Part shown: piece after piece, positions 1-11,464 of the stretch
How positions within the stretch are numbered: the stretch's first letter is position 1
How the letters are laid out: each line of letters opens with the position of its first letter
NCBI GenBank assembly: GCA_029215795.1
Contig: JARDYH010000001.1
Location: 196,919,654-196,983,653, forward strand
Length of the DNA stretch: 64,000 bases
Reading direction: 5' to 3'
From: Anniella stebbinsi
Lineage: Eukaryota > Chordata > Lepidosauria > Squamata > Anniellidae
Translations under genes and position numbers: made by a program
The notes under the pieces: model-generated
Database searches by the model: none
Seen by the model: only the letters and a program-made list of their open reading frames with translations
Told to the model about the DNA's origin: nothing

Positions 1-867
1 CTGGGCACAGTGACAATTGGGGACTCTGACTTAGAGACATACAAATTGAAAATACCTTTCTCCAAAGGACTGTGCTCTGCTTGCGTCAGTAAGAAGCGTA
101 CAACAGTTCTGTTGTTTCCTCAAGGAGCAAACGGGAAAATCTTTCAGTTAAATCTCTTGGTCTGTCAATTCTCAATTTGCCTCATTCACACATGACTACA
201 TAGACTCTTGGACCTCTCTAAGATGCTCCTCTTATATTTACTGCCCCTTCCCTTCAGGTAACTCAGGATCACTTCCTCTAAGAGCCGTCTCACCCTTTGC
301 TACACCAATGTGCCTCACAATAAACAATGTGTGAAGATCAGATGCGCCTCCTTACCCATTCAGGAACACAGAGTGGCCGTGTGGGTGGAAGCTCTGATTG
401 GTCATGACTCTCTGGCACATGTCCACTGAATGTTGAGAGATGCACATCTCTCTGTCACTCTTTAGGTGTTTACTCTGGAAAACATCTGCGCATCCCCAGA
501 GTGGGCACAGCAAACAGGACTGCAGTGTAAAGCTACTCTAAAGGCCCCAAAGACGTTACTTTAAACCCATACCTAGCAGCTGCATCTTCTTTCATTTTTA
601 TTCCAGAACAGGTGTGCAGGCCCCTACCCCCCCACACCAGGGTCCCCCAATGTGGATTGGGATCTCTGCAACTACTCTAGAGTAAAAATGAAAGCAAAAG
701 AAAAGAACAGGACGCAACCGCTAGGGCACATTCAATGAACAATTATTTGGGTTTGGAGTAATCTCGATATTCCAGAACACCACTTTTGGCTTCCTGCCAC
801 TACAGTGATTTCTGTTAGGAAATAGAGTCCCGATCACACAGCCACAGTTACGTTTTCAGAATTCTCT
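1..867. other. intronic sequence without recognised features
   Basis: Single-copy-looking sequence, taken to be PARD3B intron. I see no exon-like frame bounded by splice sites, no terminal repeats and no RNA gene. Confidence 0.5.
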
Positions 868-1388
868 TCACCCTGTGGTGTTTTTGTTTTTTTTAACAGA
901 AAGTTGTGAACACAACCCAAGCATCCATTTTTGCAGCCTGATAGTATGCGCCTCCTCCCGCTCATCTACCATGATCTGATTCTGAAATTCAGGGAAGTTA
1001 TGCCCACCAACATCTGTTGGCGTTGACTTTGCTAGCTCCTGCATTTCTTCAGAAGTCAGCAGACCGGACAGAATAATTGTTTGATAGATAGAACCTGTTA
1101 ACATTTTTAGGTCACACAAGCCTGCATTTTTGAAAACAACAACAACACACCCATGAATGAGATAGTGTAGCACTACTCTCTCCAGCTTTTTGTAAACTTT
1201 CATCTAAATACAGTAGCGCTAATGTTGATTATACTTGGCCATCTTCTGAAAGCATCAGAGCTGCATGATGCATCTGGCAGCTTTTCTTCATCTTCTTTTG
1301 CTACTGACACATAGTCTCTATTAAAATCTTCATATAGGTTTTGTTTATCTGCTTCTCTAGTTAATGTGTTGCCCAAGCCAGACTGCAA
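868..1388 (-). other. unrecognised gene-like reading frames, possible processed-pseudogene remnant
   Basis: Two adjacent minus-strand frames abut here. The upstream one (1200-1388) contains EADKQNLYEDFNRDYVSV and is rich in acidic residues. The downstream one (868-1203) contains GLLTSEEMQELAKSTPTDV and DEREEAHTIRLQKWML. Their composition (charged, helix-like, few low-complexity runs) looks more like decayed coding sequence than chance frames. They lie in different frames with stops between, and I see no clean AG/GT boundaries. I do not recognise the protein. It could be a processed pseudogene, a transposon coding remnant, or chance. Confidence 0.25.
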
Positions 1389-3064
1389 TAAGGCTTGGTT
1401 TGTTTGGAAAAATGGGATGGTTGGTGCACCGTAGCTTCTTTTAATTCCCTTTCTTTAACTCCCTCCTTATGTTTTTGGCTGCCTAGCTTGTACTCATCGG
1501 CACGACAGTATGGTTTGTCTGGGTTCAAGATAGAAACTTACTGACATATATTTTGGAACTGTAAAATCCAACCATCCACACTGACTTCTACTGCTGCTGG
1601 GATCAATGTCCCTGATTATTATGGTGCATTGTCCCGCCCACTAGCTATCCCTTCCTCCTGGCCTTTGTACAAAGAACTCTGGGACTAGTAGTTCTGGAGA
1701 GAGCATATCTCATAAGGAAATACACATCCCTGTCTCTCAAACTACCAGTCATACAATCGCACACTCTTTGTTCTAGAGAAGGGCTGGGCCAGCAGGAGCT
1801 CACTGTTCAGTGTATTGTTTGTTCGGCTCTCATGCTGCTTCTGATTGGCTGCAGCAAATCTCAGAAGATCTGTACCATGGGCAAATAAGTTTCCATAAAT
1901 AGCCTCAAGCATGATGTACAATTCAGCCCCATTCCCCTCCCCTCTCCTGGGTAATGGAGGTGCAGCATGGCCTAGACCCCTGTGGAGTTCCACCCCCACC
2001 CCCCTCCTTGGCTCCCAGCTGAGAATCTCAGGGGTGTACAGCACACTTTGGTCACCCAGACAAAATGTCCAGCTGCTCAAAGCAATGGGGCATCTAGGTA
2101 TTTGTACATCTTAATGCCTTAGTTACAAATGCAAATAGATTATGTGTGAAATACAGAGCAAAGAAAACGGCTAAACTGGGGCAAGAAGCAGTGGTGGTAA
2201 TGTTGTCATGGCAAAGTCCACACTCTTACATACCATTCTTTTTTCTCCCACTGATAAGCTCTATTATTTTCCCCCCAAAGCCATGCATTCAAAGTAGCAA
2301 TACTGCCAGAAAAAAAAGTCACATTAGCATGATAAAATAATGTTTATAGTCTCAGAGATGAAGGATCGCTATGCTTGGCTTATAAATTTAGGGAGAATTC
2401 AGCAATTTACATTCCATTGTTGCTAGGTGAGTGAAGTATCCCATGCGCTGGCACCATAATGATGAAAGTGGAATAAAAATTCATACATGAGCAGAAAAAT
2501 ATCTAGATAGAATTCCCCTTGACCACAGCTATTCTCTCGCTCTCCACTCAGTCAAAAAAGAAGGGCAGCTGCGCCATTAAAAAGCTTGAAGGTCTTATTC
2601 TTCATTATAACACAGTTAGAAAGTTAGCCGTGGGGAGCCAGGGGTGGTATTGGTTGAAGGTGAATAGTGAATACAAAGAGATGATAGCACTACTAAAAAA
2701 ATATTTGTTATTAGGCAACAGTTAGAAAACAAAGAATTGTGTGTGTGTGTGTGTGTTGTCAGTGGGCATATCAAAGCTGAAATTAAATACTGAAAACTAG
2801 ATTGAGTAACGCAGAAGAATCATATGTTAGATTAACAATTTTACTAAATTAAATGGGGGATCCTGAGCAATGTTGTAGGAATTTATTCTTAGAAATTTAC
2901 AAGGTGCTCACTTTCCTACCATTCCTGAACAATCGCAACCCATAAATTGAAATGCTGAAAAGGGTTAGTTGGACCAAATTCTGCTCTAATTTGCAGTTAT
3001 TGTGACAGTATGAAAAACACACAGGTACACTGGAAGTGCCAATTTAGACTATTTGTATTGTCTA
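1389..3064. other. intronic sequence with a short GT microsatellite
   Basis: No gene or clear transposon end is seen. A (TG)n run lies at 2738-2756. A C-rich patch near 1925-2010 gives overlapping short frames on both strands but has no splice context. Confidence 0.45.
2738..2756. repeat. (TG)n microsatellite
   Basis: About nine uninterrupted TG dinucleotides, read directly. Confidence 0.9.
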
Positions 3065-3200
3065 CAGCAGGGTTCCCAACATTTTAGGACCTGTGGGCAT
3101 GTTTGGAAATTGGAGGAACTGCTATGGGCACCACCACGAAATGGCTGCCACAGAGAATGTGGCTGCCGTGGGGACCTGGCCAATCAAAAAACAAGTAATT
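3065..3200 (+). mobile_element. hAT-like non-autonomous element, left-end fragment
   Basis: The segment reads from a CAGGGTTCCCAACAT-type end through 'gggcaccaccacgaaatggctgcc'-like sequence. The same order of motifs occurs at 49318-49440, so two copies of one family are present. A right terminus and target duplication were not resolved. The CAG start fits hAT elements. Confidence 0.5.
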
Positions 3201-3481
3201 CACCCAAGTAACTGAGTAGAAGCAGAGAACTCCAAAGGCATTTCACACATTTGACCCCACAGAAGCACAACAAAATACCCATTTAAGGTTGCAATCCTAC
3301 GCATGCTTACATCCCAGAATCCAATGATAGTTACTTCTGAGTAGGCTTCACAGGGTTGCTCTTCTCATCCTACCTACACATATACCTTTCTCCAGCTCTA
3401 AAAAAAAAAAAAAAAAGGTAAATGCCCACAGCCCTTAAAAGGAAAGAAAGGTGGAAGTGCAGGTTTCCTATAAACGTCTAA

Positions 3482-3826
3482 GGTCCCCTCTACAAGAATT
3501 CGGTTTGATGCCTGGTTGGCCGATTATGCGCATCTTCGCGCAATCGCTTTTATGCCTAATCCCTATACACGGGAAGTGGTGAAGCGCATTACCGGTTGTA
3601 TGAAACGCACTTTAAAGTTGTTCCATGCGGAGAACTGCTGGTTTACATGGCCATAAGGCGCTTTAACTCCCGTGGTAAATTAAAACTCGCTATTTAACAT
3701 GCATTCGATAATGCTCATAATCGGACAGAAAAAGCGCCTCAACCCCCGATTTGCGCTCCATTCATGTGGAGGTAAAATCGATAATGCACTTTGAAAGAGC
3801 TTTAAATTGCTCTTGTAGAGGCACCC
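3482..3826 (-). mobile_element. MITE family T, copy 1 (345 bp), reverse orientation
   Basis: One end reads GGTCCCCTCTACAAGA. The other end, reverse-complemented, reads GGGTGCCTCTACAAGA. The element is flanked by TAA on both sides (3479-3481 and 3827-3829), a 3-bp duplication of the kind Harbinger-type transposases make. Its interior is CpG-rich, with motifs such as 'gcgcattaccggttgtatg', and is shared with copies at 33261-33583 and 61408-61753. No transposase is encoded, so it would depend on one elsewhere. Confidence 0.75.
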
Positions 3827-3829
3827 TAA

Positions 3830-5321
3830 AAGAAGTTTGGGAATGCCTGAATTTAGAAACTGTGTGGTCTAAGACATGGTTGAAGGGGAAGCACGACAGA
3901 GACTTGCTTCATCAGGCCATATTTGGGCCCAGACATCTTTCCATGGGGTGATGTGTGTGCAGTCTCCTGTGGGGGGCAGGGGAGGAGACAGGGCTCAGCT
4001 TTGGGCCTTCTATATGAGACAGCCCTCTTTGTTTCTCTCTCCTTGCTTAGGACCCACAAAGAACCTCTGAGTAGCCTGATGCCAACACAAACAATGGAGT
4101 CATCTATAGTTAGATTTTGAAGAACTCGGTGCTAACTTTTAAGGGACAAACAAATTATTTTGATGCTTTTGCTGGTAGACAAATATCTCCAAACTACGGC
4201 AGTTTCATATAGGTTTGACAGTAAGTCTCTCTGTGTTATAAACACAGAGAAGACCCAAAGCAAATATATCTATGCACTGAAATAGAAGCCATATCCATTT
4301 TAGTCATAGTTGGCTTTCCTTGAAGGCCATTTGAGATTTTGTCACATTGTGACTTAATTATGGCATCGTTCTTGCATGAAAATTTAGTATTAATTAAATG
4401 TACTATTTCTCCCTAATGAAACTGAAGGCAAGGATGTAGACCAAATCAGATGGCTTTTTCCTTGGAGATATAATTTGACATTTTATTGTCATTGAGTGCA
4501 TTTCCCATGAAGATCCGTTACTATCCATGCTATACTATACACCATATGTTATTGCTAAAGGTATAACGTAATTCTGATGAGTAAATACCAAGTAATCTAT
4601 CTGCACTTTGCACAACAAAAGGAGTAGAAAATCTGGTTACAATAATATTTTAAACCTTCTCTCTAAGGAGATGAATGCAACATAAAGCGGATTCTAGCAT
4701 CTCTTGGCGGCAGAGTATCCATTCCTTCATTTCCGAATAGCTGTGCATATCAGCACGTTAGTGATGCTTTCGCAAAGAAGGTTTGACAACAATAGAGAGC
4801 CCCCCGCCCGCTAAACAAGAAGTGACAACTCCATTTGAAAGCTGTCCCTGGATGTGTTTTATGTGCAGAAATTATCTGTGACAGTTCAAATCAAAACAGA
4901 GTTTTCATTTCACATGGGAGGTAAATGGCCGATAGAATAGGTTGCTTTAAATGCTACGGTCTTGTGCAATTAACGTTGCAGAAAATTTCTTTTGGGTAGG
5001 CTGTTCATTGCTAGTTCTAAACTTGAGGAAAAGAATGTAAAAAGTTGTCCTCTCTGAGAGCTGTACTTTGAATGATCAAACCAGGAGGTAATGTCACTAT
5101 TAAAAAAAAGGGGGAAAGGGGGAAAAAAACTTTCAGCTAGTATGCCAAAGCAGTGAAGTAGAAAAAAAGCAACTTCGTCATTATTTTAACAATTATATTC
5201 TCCACCCTAATATTTGAGTACACATTTAATTGTACTTCTAGGAATACTGGCTGATTGCCGAAGATTTTGTTCACAGTAAACCAGAAAAGAATATGATTCC
5301 ATTTTATTCTTCATGCAGAAG
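3830..5321. other. intronic sequence without recognised features
   Basis: AT-rich, apparently single-copy sequence. I see no coding exon, RNA gene or terminal repeats. A C-rich spot near 4800 and A/G runs near 5103-5130 are low-complexity. Confidence 0.45.
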
Positions 5322-5450
5322 GGTGGGATCTATAGCTCAGTGGTAGGGCTCATCCCTTTTCACAATGAAGGTCCAAGGTTGAGTTCCAGGCATCTTCAAC
5401 TAACAGAATCTCAAATAGCAGAGCTGAGATAGGGACCCGTGGTGTGCTTC
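5322..5450 (+). mobile_element. tRNA-derived SINE, 5' portion
   Basis: 'tctatagctcagtggtaggg' (5329 onward) is a tRNA-like box A region. 'ggtccaaggttgagttcc' about 40 bases later is a box B region, followed by 'ggcatctt' and a SINE body. These are internal Pol III promoter elements. The same SINE type is seen reversed at 21845-22395. Divergence suggests an old, inactive copy. Confidence 0.6.
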
Positions 5451-6312
5451 TTTGTATTAACATATAGGAATGATGCGAAGTATCTTGCGCAAACATTCCA
5501 ATTATAAACACTGGCATTCTATAGAAGCACTTCTTTTTCTCTTGCTTAATACGTACCCATATGCACACATCAGATTTTCTGATATTTGAAAGACTTCCCC
5601 TATATGGGGAGACATTCTCCAATTTTCAACTCATGCTTGTAAATATTTCTAACTCATCCTCTTCCTGATTAATTACTCACCCTACCTCACAATATCAGGT
5701 AATATTCAGAGTATGGCCATGCTTAATGCCACCCCCACAGTCCTCCAAGGGGACCTGTGTGGGAATTAATAACCTGTTGCTTTGTAAGTGTATAACTACT
5801 GCATAAACATTACATGTTATTAGATAAGTTGTGAAACTACATCCTAGGCCATCTCTAATAGCCTACATTCTAGGCCAATAGAGCTTCATGGCATTATTTT
5901 TTTTATCATATCACATTTAAGTAAAAGCATTCTGAAAATGTTCTACTACTTTATCTATGCACAGTAAAACCAAATGTCTGCATTTGGGGGCACTTCCAAC
6001 TAGCACCTTCCCTGTGTTTGGCACTATTGTCAAAGACATTGAGAACTTAATAACAACTTTGCGGGATCTCACTAAAAGTCTATCGAGCCAAGCATCCTGT
6101 TTCTGACAGTCATTAGCCTGATGCTTACCAGGAAGTCCACAAGCAGAGCATGAAATCAACAGAGGTCTCCTGTTCTTCTGGGTACCCAGCAATCGGCTTT
6201 TGAACACTGACCTGCCATTTAGTAGTTCTTATCACTAATATTCATTGATCCTCGACTCCGTTAAGTTGTCCAAGCAACAACAGTACATAAAAAGCAAAGG
6301 AAGCAATGATTC
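5451..6312. other. intronic sequence without recognised features
   Basis: No exon, RNA gene or transposon ends recognised. The minus-strand frame at 5917-6207 lacks splice context and family resemblance. Confidence 0.4.
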
Positions 6313-6334
6313 AAAATGCTAAAATCTAGTGCTC

Positions 6335-6385
<51 letters not shown>

Positions 6386-6469
6386 GGCCCCTGCGCAAGG
6401 ATGACACGCAAATTCGTGAAGCATTCCATATTTTTTAAAACAAAACAAAAAAAAAAATGCTAAAATCTA
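6313..6469 (+). repeat. target-primed insertion unit enclosing the U6 copy (16-bp TSD plus poly(A))
   Basis: AAAATGCTAAAATCTA occurs at 6313-6328 immediately before the U6 sequence and again at 6454-6469 after an A-rich tail (6437-6453). A 16-bp direct repeat plus 3' poly(A) is the signature of LINE-1-type target-primed reverse transcription. The insertion point reads TC/AAAA, close to the L1 endonuclease preference TT/AAAA. The outermost As of the right repeat cannot be told apart from the tail. Confidence 0.9.
6329..6435 (+). ncRNA. RNU6: U6 spliceosomal snRNA, full-length retrocopy
   Basis: The sequence runs from GTGCTCGCTTCGGCAGCACA through the invariant ACAGAGA box (about +41) and the AGC triad region to a terminal T run, 107 nt in all. 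Against the vertebrate U6 sequence as I know it, I see one difference near the 3' end (GCATTCC for GCGTTCC). U6 RNA pairs with the 5' splice site and with U4/U2 in the spliceosome. Functional U6 genes need an upstream TATA box, PSE and DSE. Here the 5' flank is simply the target-site duplication and ordinary intron, with no TATA at about -25. A retrotransposed pseudogene is therefore much more likely than an active gene. It lies antisense to PARD3B. Confidence 0.93.
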
Positions 6470-7442
6470 CGGTATTGCCATAGTTGGGCTGTACCTTTAT
6501 TAGGGCCAACCAAAATGTCTCAAAATAGTGAGCAAGCTTTGGAGTTCCCCAGAACTCTTAATCAGACTGGAAATTAAGCAAAGTAGGGAGGAGTTGGGGG
6601 GAGAAACAAGCTGGTTTTAGATTGACACCATACAGTCTATACTTAATCACCATGTTAAAATAGAGTTCAGGGGGAGATAGCAGACACTACTACATGCTAT
6701 GCAGCTTTCAGGTTGCATCTAGGTGATCTCCCATTTTTGATGATAAAAAATCCAACTGTTACCCAGATCAGTCTTAAGTGAAATACACAGGTTCCTTGTT
6801 AGAGAGGGAATAGAAGTAAAAGCAAACATGGCAGTTTTTATATTAGCAAAGCTGGAAATTCATTTTAGGAGGTGCATTATGCAGAAATGTCACTAGAAGT
6901 AAAATTGGATTGAACTGAATCCCTCCTAAAAGCTGCAGGGAAAGTAACCCTCAAAAGCTAAAGTTCAGGTGGTAGAAAATCATCTTTTAGTAATGCAGGC
7001 ATCATTCTTACTTGAGAAGATGGCTGAAGCCTTCCAACTTCAAGTAAAAACATTGAAACATGGCAATCCTAACTGAGGGAGGACTACAGTAACTTCTGTT
7101 TTAAAGATCATTCTATGTTGCTCACCCCGTGACACCCTGTAATGGTACCTAGTCCAAAGTTTGCAGGAACATGTAAAGCGTTGAGCACTTGAGGGCTGCT
7201 TGTCACTTTCAGCTTTAAATTCAACGCCTTGCAGGTTACATCTGTGCCTCCAAAAAACCGCAAATATCTTGTTTGAATGCACACCCAATTAGCTTCTTAG
7301 CAGATCTACGTACCGCAAGGCTTCTGAAGTGGCTTTGCGCTCCAAAATGGATTAATGGGATAGAGAACTAAATGAGAAAAGAGCGTAGATCAAAGAAAAG
7401 AGACTTATGATGGTTTAAACTGGCACACCAGCCTTAAAACAC
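6470..7442. other. intronic sequence without recognised features
   Basis: No exon-like frame, terminal repeat or RNA gene seen. Confidence 0.4.
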
Positions 7443-7445
7443 ATT

Positions 7446-7613
7446 GACTGTGTTCAGATGACACACTTAGCCATAGCGGTTAAGCATTTTGAGCTAAACA
7501 TGATGTCGTGTGAGCCATTCCTAAGCATGGTGGCTGCATAACCACGACTTAAACATGCTCACTAAAGGAGTTAGCAGCCTAACCATGGTTTCGTGCGTTG
7601 TCTGAACAGGCCC
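7446..7613. mobile_element. Harbinger-like MITE, copy A (168 bp)
   Basis: The left end reads GACTGTGTTCAGATGACACA. The right end, reverse-complemented, reads GGGCCTGTTCAGACAACGCA. Both continue into 'ccat(a/g)g(c/t)...tta'. ATT flanks both ends (7443-7445 and 7614-7616), giving a 3-bp target duplication. No coding capacity. Confidence 0.75.
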
Positions 7614-7616
7614 ATT

Positions 7617-9239
7617 CACGTGATGGTAAGTGCAGTTCATTCCAATAAAATATCTTTACAGCCAAGCCCCCCAAGGATAGCTACTAAAGTGGAGCAGTTT
7701 TTACTAGAAATAGCTGAACAGATAAAGATATTTACAAGTTGGCATCAGCATTCAAGACAAGAGAATGAGATTTTCTGACTGTTCAGCTCTACAGACAGCC
7801 CCTATTGCTAAAGGTGGAAAGGCTTCTCAAGCTCTGCCGCATGGAGGCCAAAGCACCAGCGCTGATACAGACAGTGGCATTTACAAGGAAAAGATCAGCC
7901 CCCCCCCTCTTCTGTGCAGTTGCCCCCTCCCTCTGCTCATTTAGGAGCAGCAGCAGCTGCATAAACATTGCTATTTTCTTCAATACAGGCACAAAATAGC
8001 TGCCTCTGTATTCTTACAAATCGGGAAGCGCAGTTACTGAAAATATCAAAGGAAGAAACCGAGACTTTCTTCAGGTGAGGGACTTGCAGGGGCTACTTCC
8101 CTGTAATTTGTGCACTTAACAATCAATAACAATTAGGGACAGGCTTGTTGCTGATTTAATGCTGCTCCCCAAAGCCCTTTTCCCCCACTCCCCCACACCC
8201 CTCCATTACGCTGTAGAAGGAGCCGCTGATTTGTAAAGCAAGGACTTGCATTGCAACAAGCCTCCTCTATCATTACCTGCGAACGGATCAGAAGCACTTC
8301 AGGTCCCCTGGTTAGCAGAACACTTACCACACAGAAGTGCTCAATTAAAGCAGCCCTTTCAGGCAATTATTGAGCATTACAGCCGCTCGGAAACAGAAAA
8401 TAGCACTCCCCTTTACTCCGAAAGACTGAATTTTTACCCCTTCTATCAGTGCTATATGCTTCCCCCTTCTCCCCCTCCCCACCAACTATGTATGCCGCAA
8501 CCACTTTCAAGATTCTCTTCCAAACTCAAAAGTTTATTTTACCACACTTTTGGTTGATATCCTTTAACTGCACATATAGGTCTGTCCCTTCCCCCCCCCC
8601 CCCCCGCGTCGCTCCACTCCCAATAAATTAAACGCATCCCCTTTGACACATTTTAATCGTTATAGAAGGCGCCTACCTAGTTATGAGGTAAACTCACATC
8701 TTGGTCTGAATACGCTTAAAAGCCCAAAGGCAGAAGTGTTTAGAGCCGATAAATGCAGAAGCTTGCACAGGCTATGTTTTCAGTGATTACCGAGTTGACA
8801 CACAACACCCTGAAGTAACTATTACACTGAAAATTATAATGTATCATCATTTAAATTTTAAATGAATGAGGAGAATCAAGCACAACAATGGGCTGTCAGA
8901 AGGGCTGATTATTCAGATTATTTGTAAAGACGGCAAAAATATTGGCACCTCGCTGCCCTTTTCCTCCATTGTAACTGTACTCTCATCTAACGCCTTCCTG
9001 GCAAGCCACTAACGCTCTTATTCCCTCAGAGATGAATTGAGAGGGAAGGGCACACACCGTGACAACAATGCGTGACAGCTGTACAATGGAGGATGAAGAG
9101 ACTTTTGGCCTCTGGGGTGGGGGTGGAGGGAAGTGGGATTATGGCAACAGGAAAAGGATGAGACATGAAAATAAGGAAAAGTGACTGACTGATGTCCTAG
9201 GCCTTCATGACTAAAAGCACATGATGTTGTTTTACTGCT
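7617..9239. other. intronic sequence; possible conserved non-coding block at 8640-9090
   Basis: No exon recognised. A polyC tract lies at about 8590-8605. From about 8640 to 9090 the sequence is non-repetitive, with homeodomain-like TAAT and ATTA cores and no transposon signs. It has the texture of a conserved non-coding element, but this can only be inferred without an alignment. Confidence 0.3.
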
Positions 9240-9447
9240 GAAGCTAAGCGAGTTAGTTATGTTTACAGATGATGTCCAGCTATTCTAGATGGAGAAATGC
9301 AACACAAATTGTGAGGAATTTCAGAAAGATGTCTCCAAACTGGATGAATAAATAACAGAATAGTACATAAAAATCAATGTTAGTTAGATGCACTTTGGGG
9401 CAACAATCCTAACATCATAGGCATCTGGTGTTGTCTGACTTGATACT
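9240..9447 (+). mobile_element. CR1-type LINE fragment, 5' part (interrupted by a MITE)
   Basis: The frame reads FTDDVQL...MEKCNTNCEEFQKDVSKLDE, which fits a decayed reverse-transcriptase region (the ADD active-site box has become TDD) with several stops. The same element resumes after the MITE at 9957. Confidence 0.5.
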
Positions 9448-9956
9448 GACTGTGTTCGGACAACATGATAACCAATGGTGGGTTAAATAGTCAATGATGA
9501 GTTAAATAGTCAACGGTTGGTTATTGTGTCATTTGTCGGGACTTTTTCACACCACAATTGGTTATTCAGCCGAAATAACCAACACAAATAACCAGCGCTA
9601 TGCAGAGTTGATTATTTGAACAACTGTTATCGTGTCATGTGGCAGGCAACATTGACTATTTTCTCACACACAGTTGGTTATTTTCAGTGACTACAGAGTC
9701 CCCTGGCAAGAGTGACCAAAGCGGCGGTACAGCGCTAGTCCAGACAGCAGAACTCACAATGGGATATCAGCAGGAGGACTGAGGGGGGAAGAGAGGACAG
9801 GGGATGTGTCAATCAAACACACCATTGACTAATAGTCAACTTGATGCTTGCCTTAATCCACACCACAGTTGATTATAATCATGTTGTGTGAGGAGTAATC
9901 AACTATGGAGTTGACTATTAACCCACCATTGACTACTGTGTCATCCGAACGCAGCC
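9448..9956. mobile_element. Harbinger-like MITE, copy B (509 bp)
   Basis: The left end GACTGTGTTCGGACAACATG and the reverse-complemented right end GGCTGCGTTCGGATGACACA match well. Both are followed by 'caatggtgggttaa'. The interior is built of repeated 'gttattNNgtcaa'-like motifs. It lies inside a CR1 LINE fragment and is therefore younger than that LINE. The 3-bp flanks (ACT and TAT) do not match, so the target duplication has decayed or the ends are slightly misplaced. Its length equals that of copy C. Confidence 0.75.
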
Positions 9957-10400
9957 TATGACTGCCCAAGAAAGATCTTGGGGATAAGATGAGACCTTTC
10001 TGAAGATAAGGGATGAGTGTGAATGGCAATAAAAAGGGCCAACTCAACATTAATAGTTATTAGGAAAAGGACTGAAAATAAAATTGTCAGTATGAGAATG
10101 TCTTTATATAAATTGAAGATGCAGCCATATTTGCAATACTGTGTACAATTTTGGTTGCCCCATCTCAAGTTAGTTTATCTTCTGGAAAAGGTACTGCATG
10201 AGAAAATGTAACATTTTTAGGGATTTTTAATTTAGGAAAAAAAAGATAACTCAAGAGGAAACATAACAGAGGTTTCAAAATTATGAACACTATGGTGAAT
10301 GTGGAGAGAGAAATTTTAATCCCTCCCTTACAACATTAGAATTTGGGGTCACCCAATGAAATTGATGACCAGTATGTTCAGAATGCACAGAAGGAAAACA
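9957..10400 (+). mobile_element. CR1-type LINE fragment, 3' part of RT
   Basis: The frame at 10023-10211 contains IKRANSTLIVIRKRTENKIV and PYLQYCVQFWLPHLK. These match the CR1-family RT C-terminal pattern, which is also seen at 34410-34745 (KKANSMLGTIRKGIE...RPHLEYCIEFWTPHLK). Frameshifts and stops make it a dead copy. Confidence 0.7.
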
Positions 10401-11160
10401 GAGTTGCATCATCTCTTAATGAGGCTCAGCAAGGAGCTCTCTGTGAAGCCACACAATGGAAACTATACATGTGCAAGCGAGCCATAGAAATATTCAGAGC
10501 TCTCTCTTGAGTACAAGGTGCTCTTCTGTTCCCCTTGGCTAATGGTTTTGTCCTTCATTTTCTCCTCCCTCAGTTCTTTCTCAAGCTGCTGTGGAAACTC
10601 CTCTACTGAACACCTTAAAGCTTCCACAGTGGGAAAGGTGAGAGGGATGTGTGACTGCACAGAGAGCCACTCCATGATCATCAGTCACAGGAACTGCAAT
10701 CTGTTTTCTTCTTTGCTACCACAGTTGCAGTCTCATACTGGGAAATTAGCATGCTCACTTCCCTGGAGGTGAGTGTGAGGCTATGGCAATTCATGTTCCT
10801 CAAATTGGAGGATACATATTCAATACACCTTTCAAAAACATTTAAGAAGATGCAAAGCCCGATCCCCCGCCCCACAAAAAGCCACAATAAACTCTTAAGA
10901 CAAGATACAGGACCCTTGAAGGAAGGAAATACTAAAAAATAAAATAACATTTATGTCACATGACATGGAATCTTTGTTTATTAAACATCCATTCCTGAAA
11001 ATAATTTTGCTCGTAAGAATGTGGTTTATGTTTAGACTGCTTCTTTGCATGTAGAAATGCATCCTGTACTTTCCCCTGGAAATTAATTTACTATGCCATT
11101 ATTTCCCACACTGATTAGTGAATGAATATTGGGTTATAGTAGATGACCTCTTCTCCAATA
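10401..11160. other. intronic sequence without recognised features
   Basis: Overlapping short frames on both strands around 10463-10950 show no splice context and no family resemblance. Confidence 0.4.
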
Positions 11161-11464
11161 TGATCTGGGACTGGCCTCTCATTAGTCCTGTGAGAGTTGT
11201 AAAATCATGCCTGTTTCATCCAATGTGGAGCAGCTGGGAATGGATACGGAGTTCCCTCTTGTTTTATTAGGAATCAAGCTTTGATAAGAGGTAGTGGTAG
11301 GCACAAGGCATACAGTAAAGCTCAATTTTAAACCACCCACAATGATTTTCTTAGAAATAACAGAGCCTGGGCACAATTATGGACAACTGGAGGTATGTTT
11401 GGTCACACAGATTCCAAAACCCAGCAAAATATAGTTGTAGTCCAGAGTGTATATAACTGACCAC

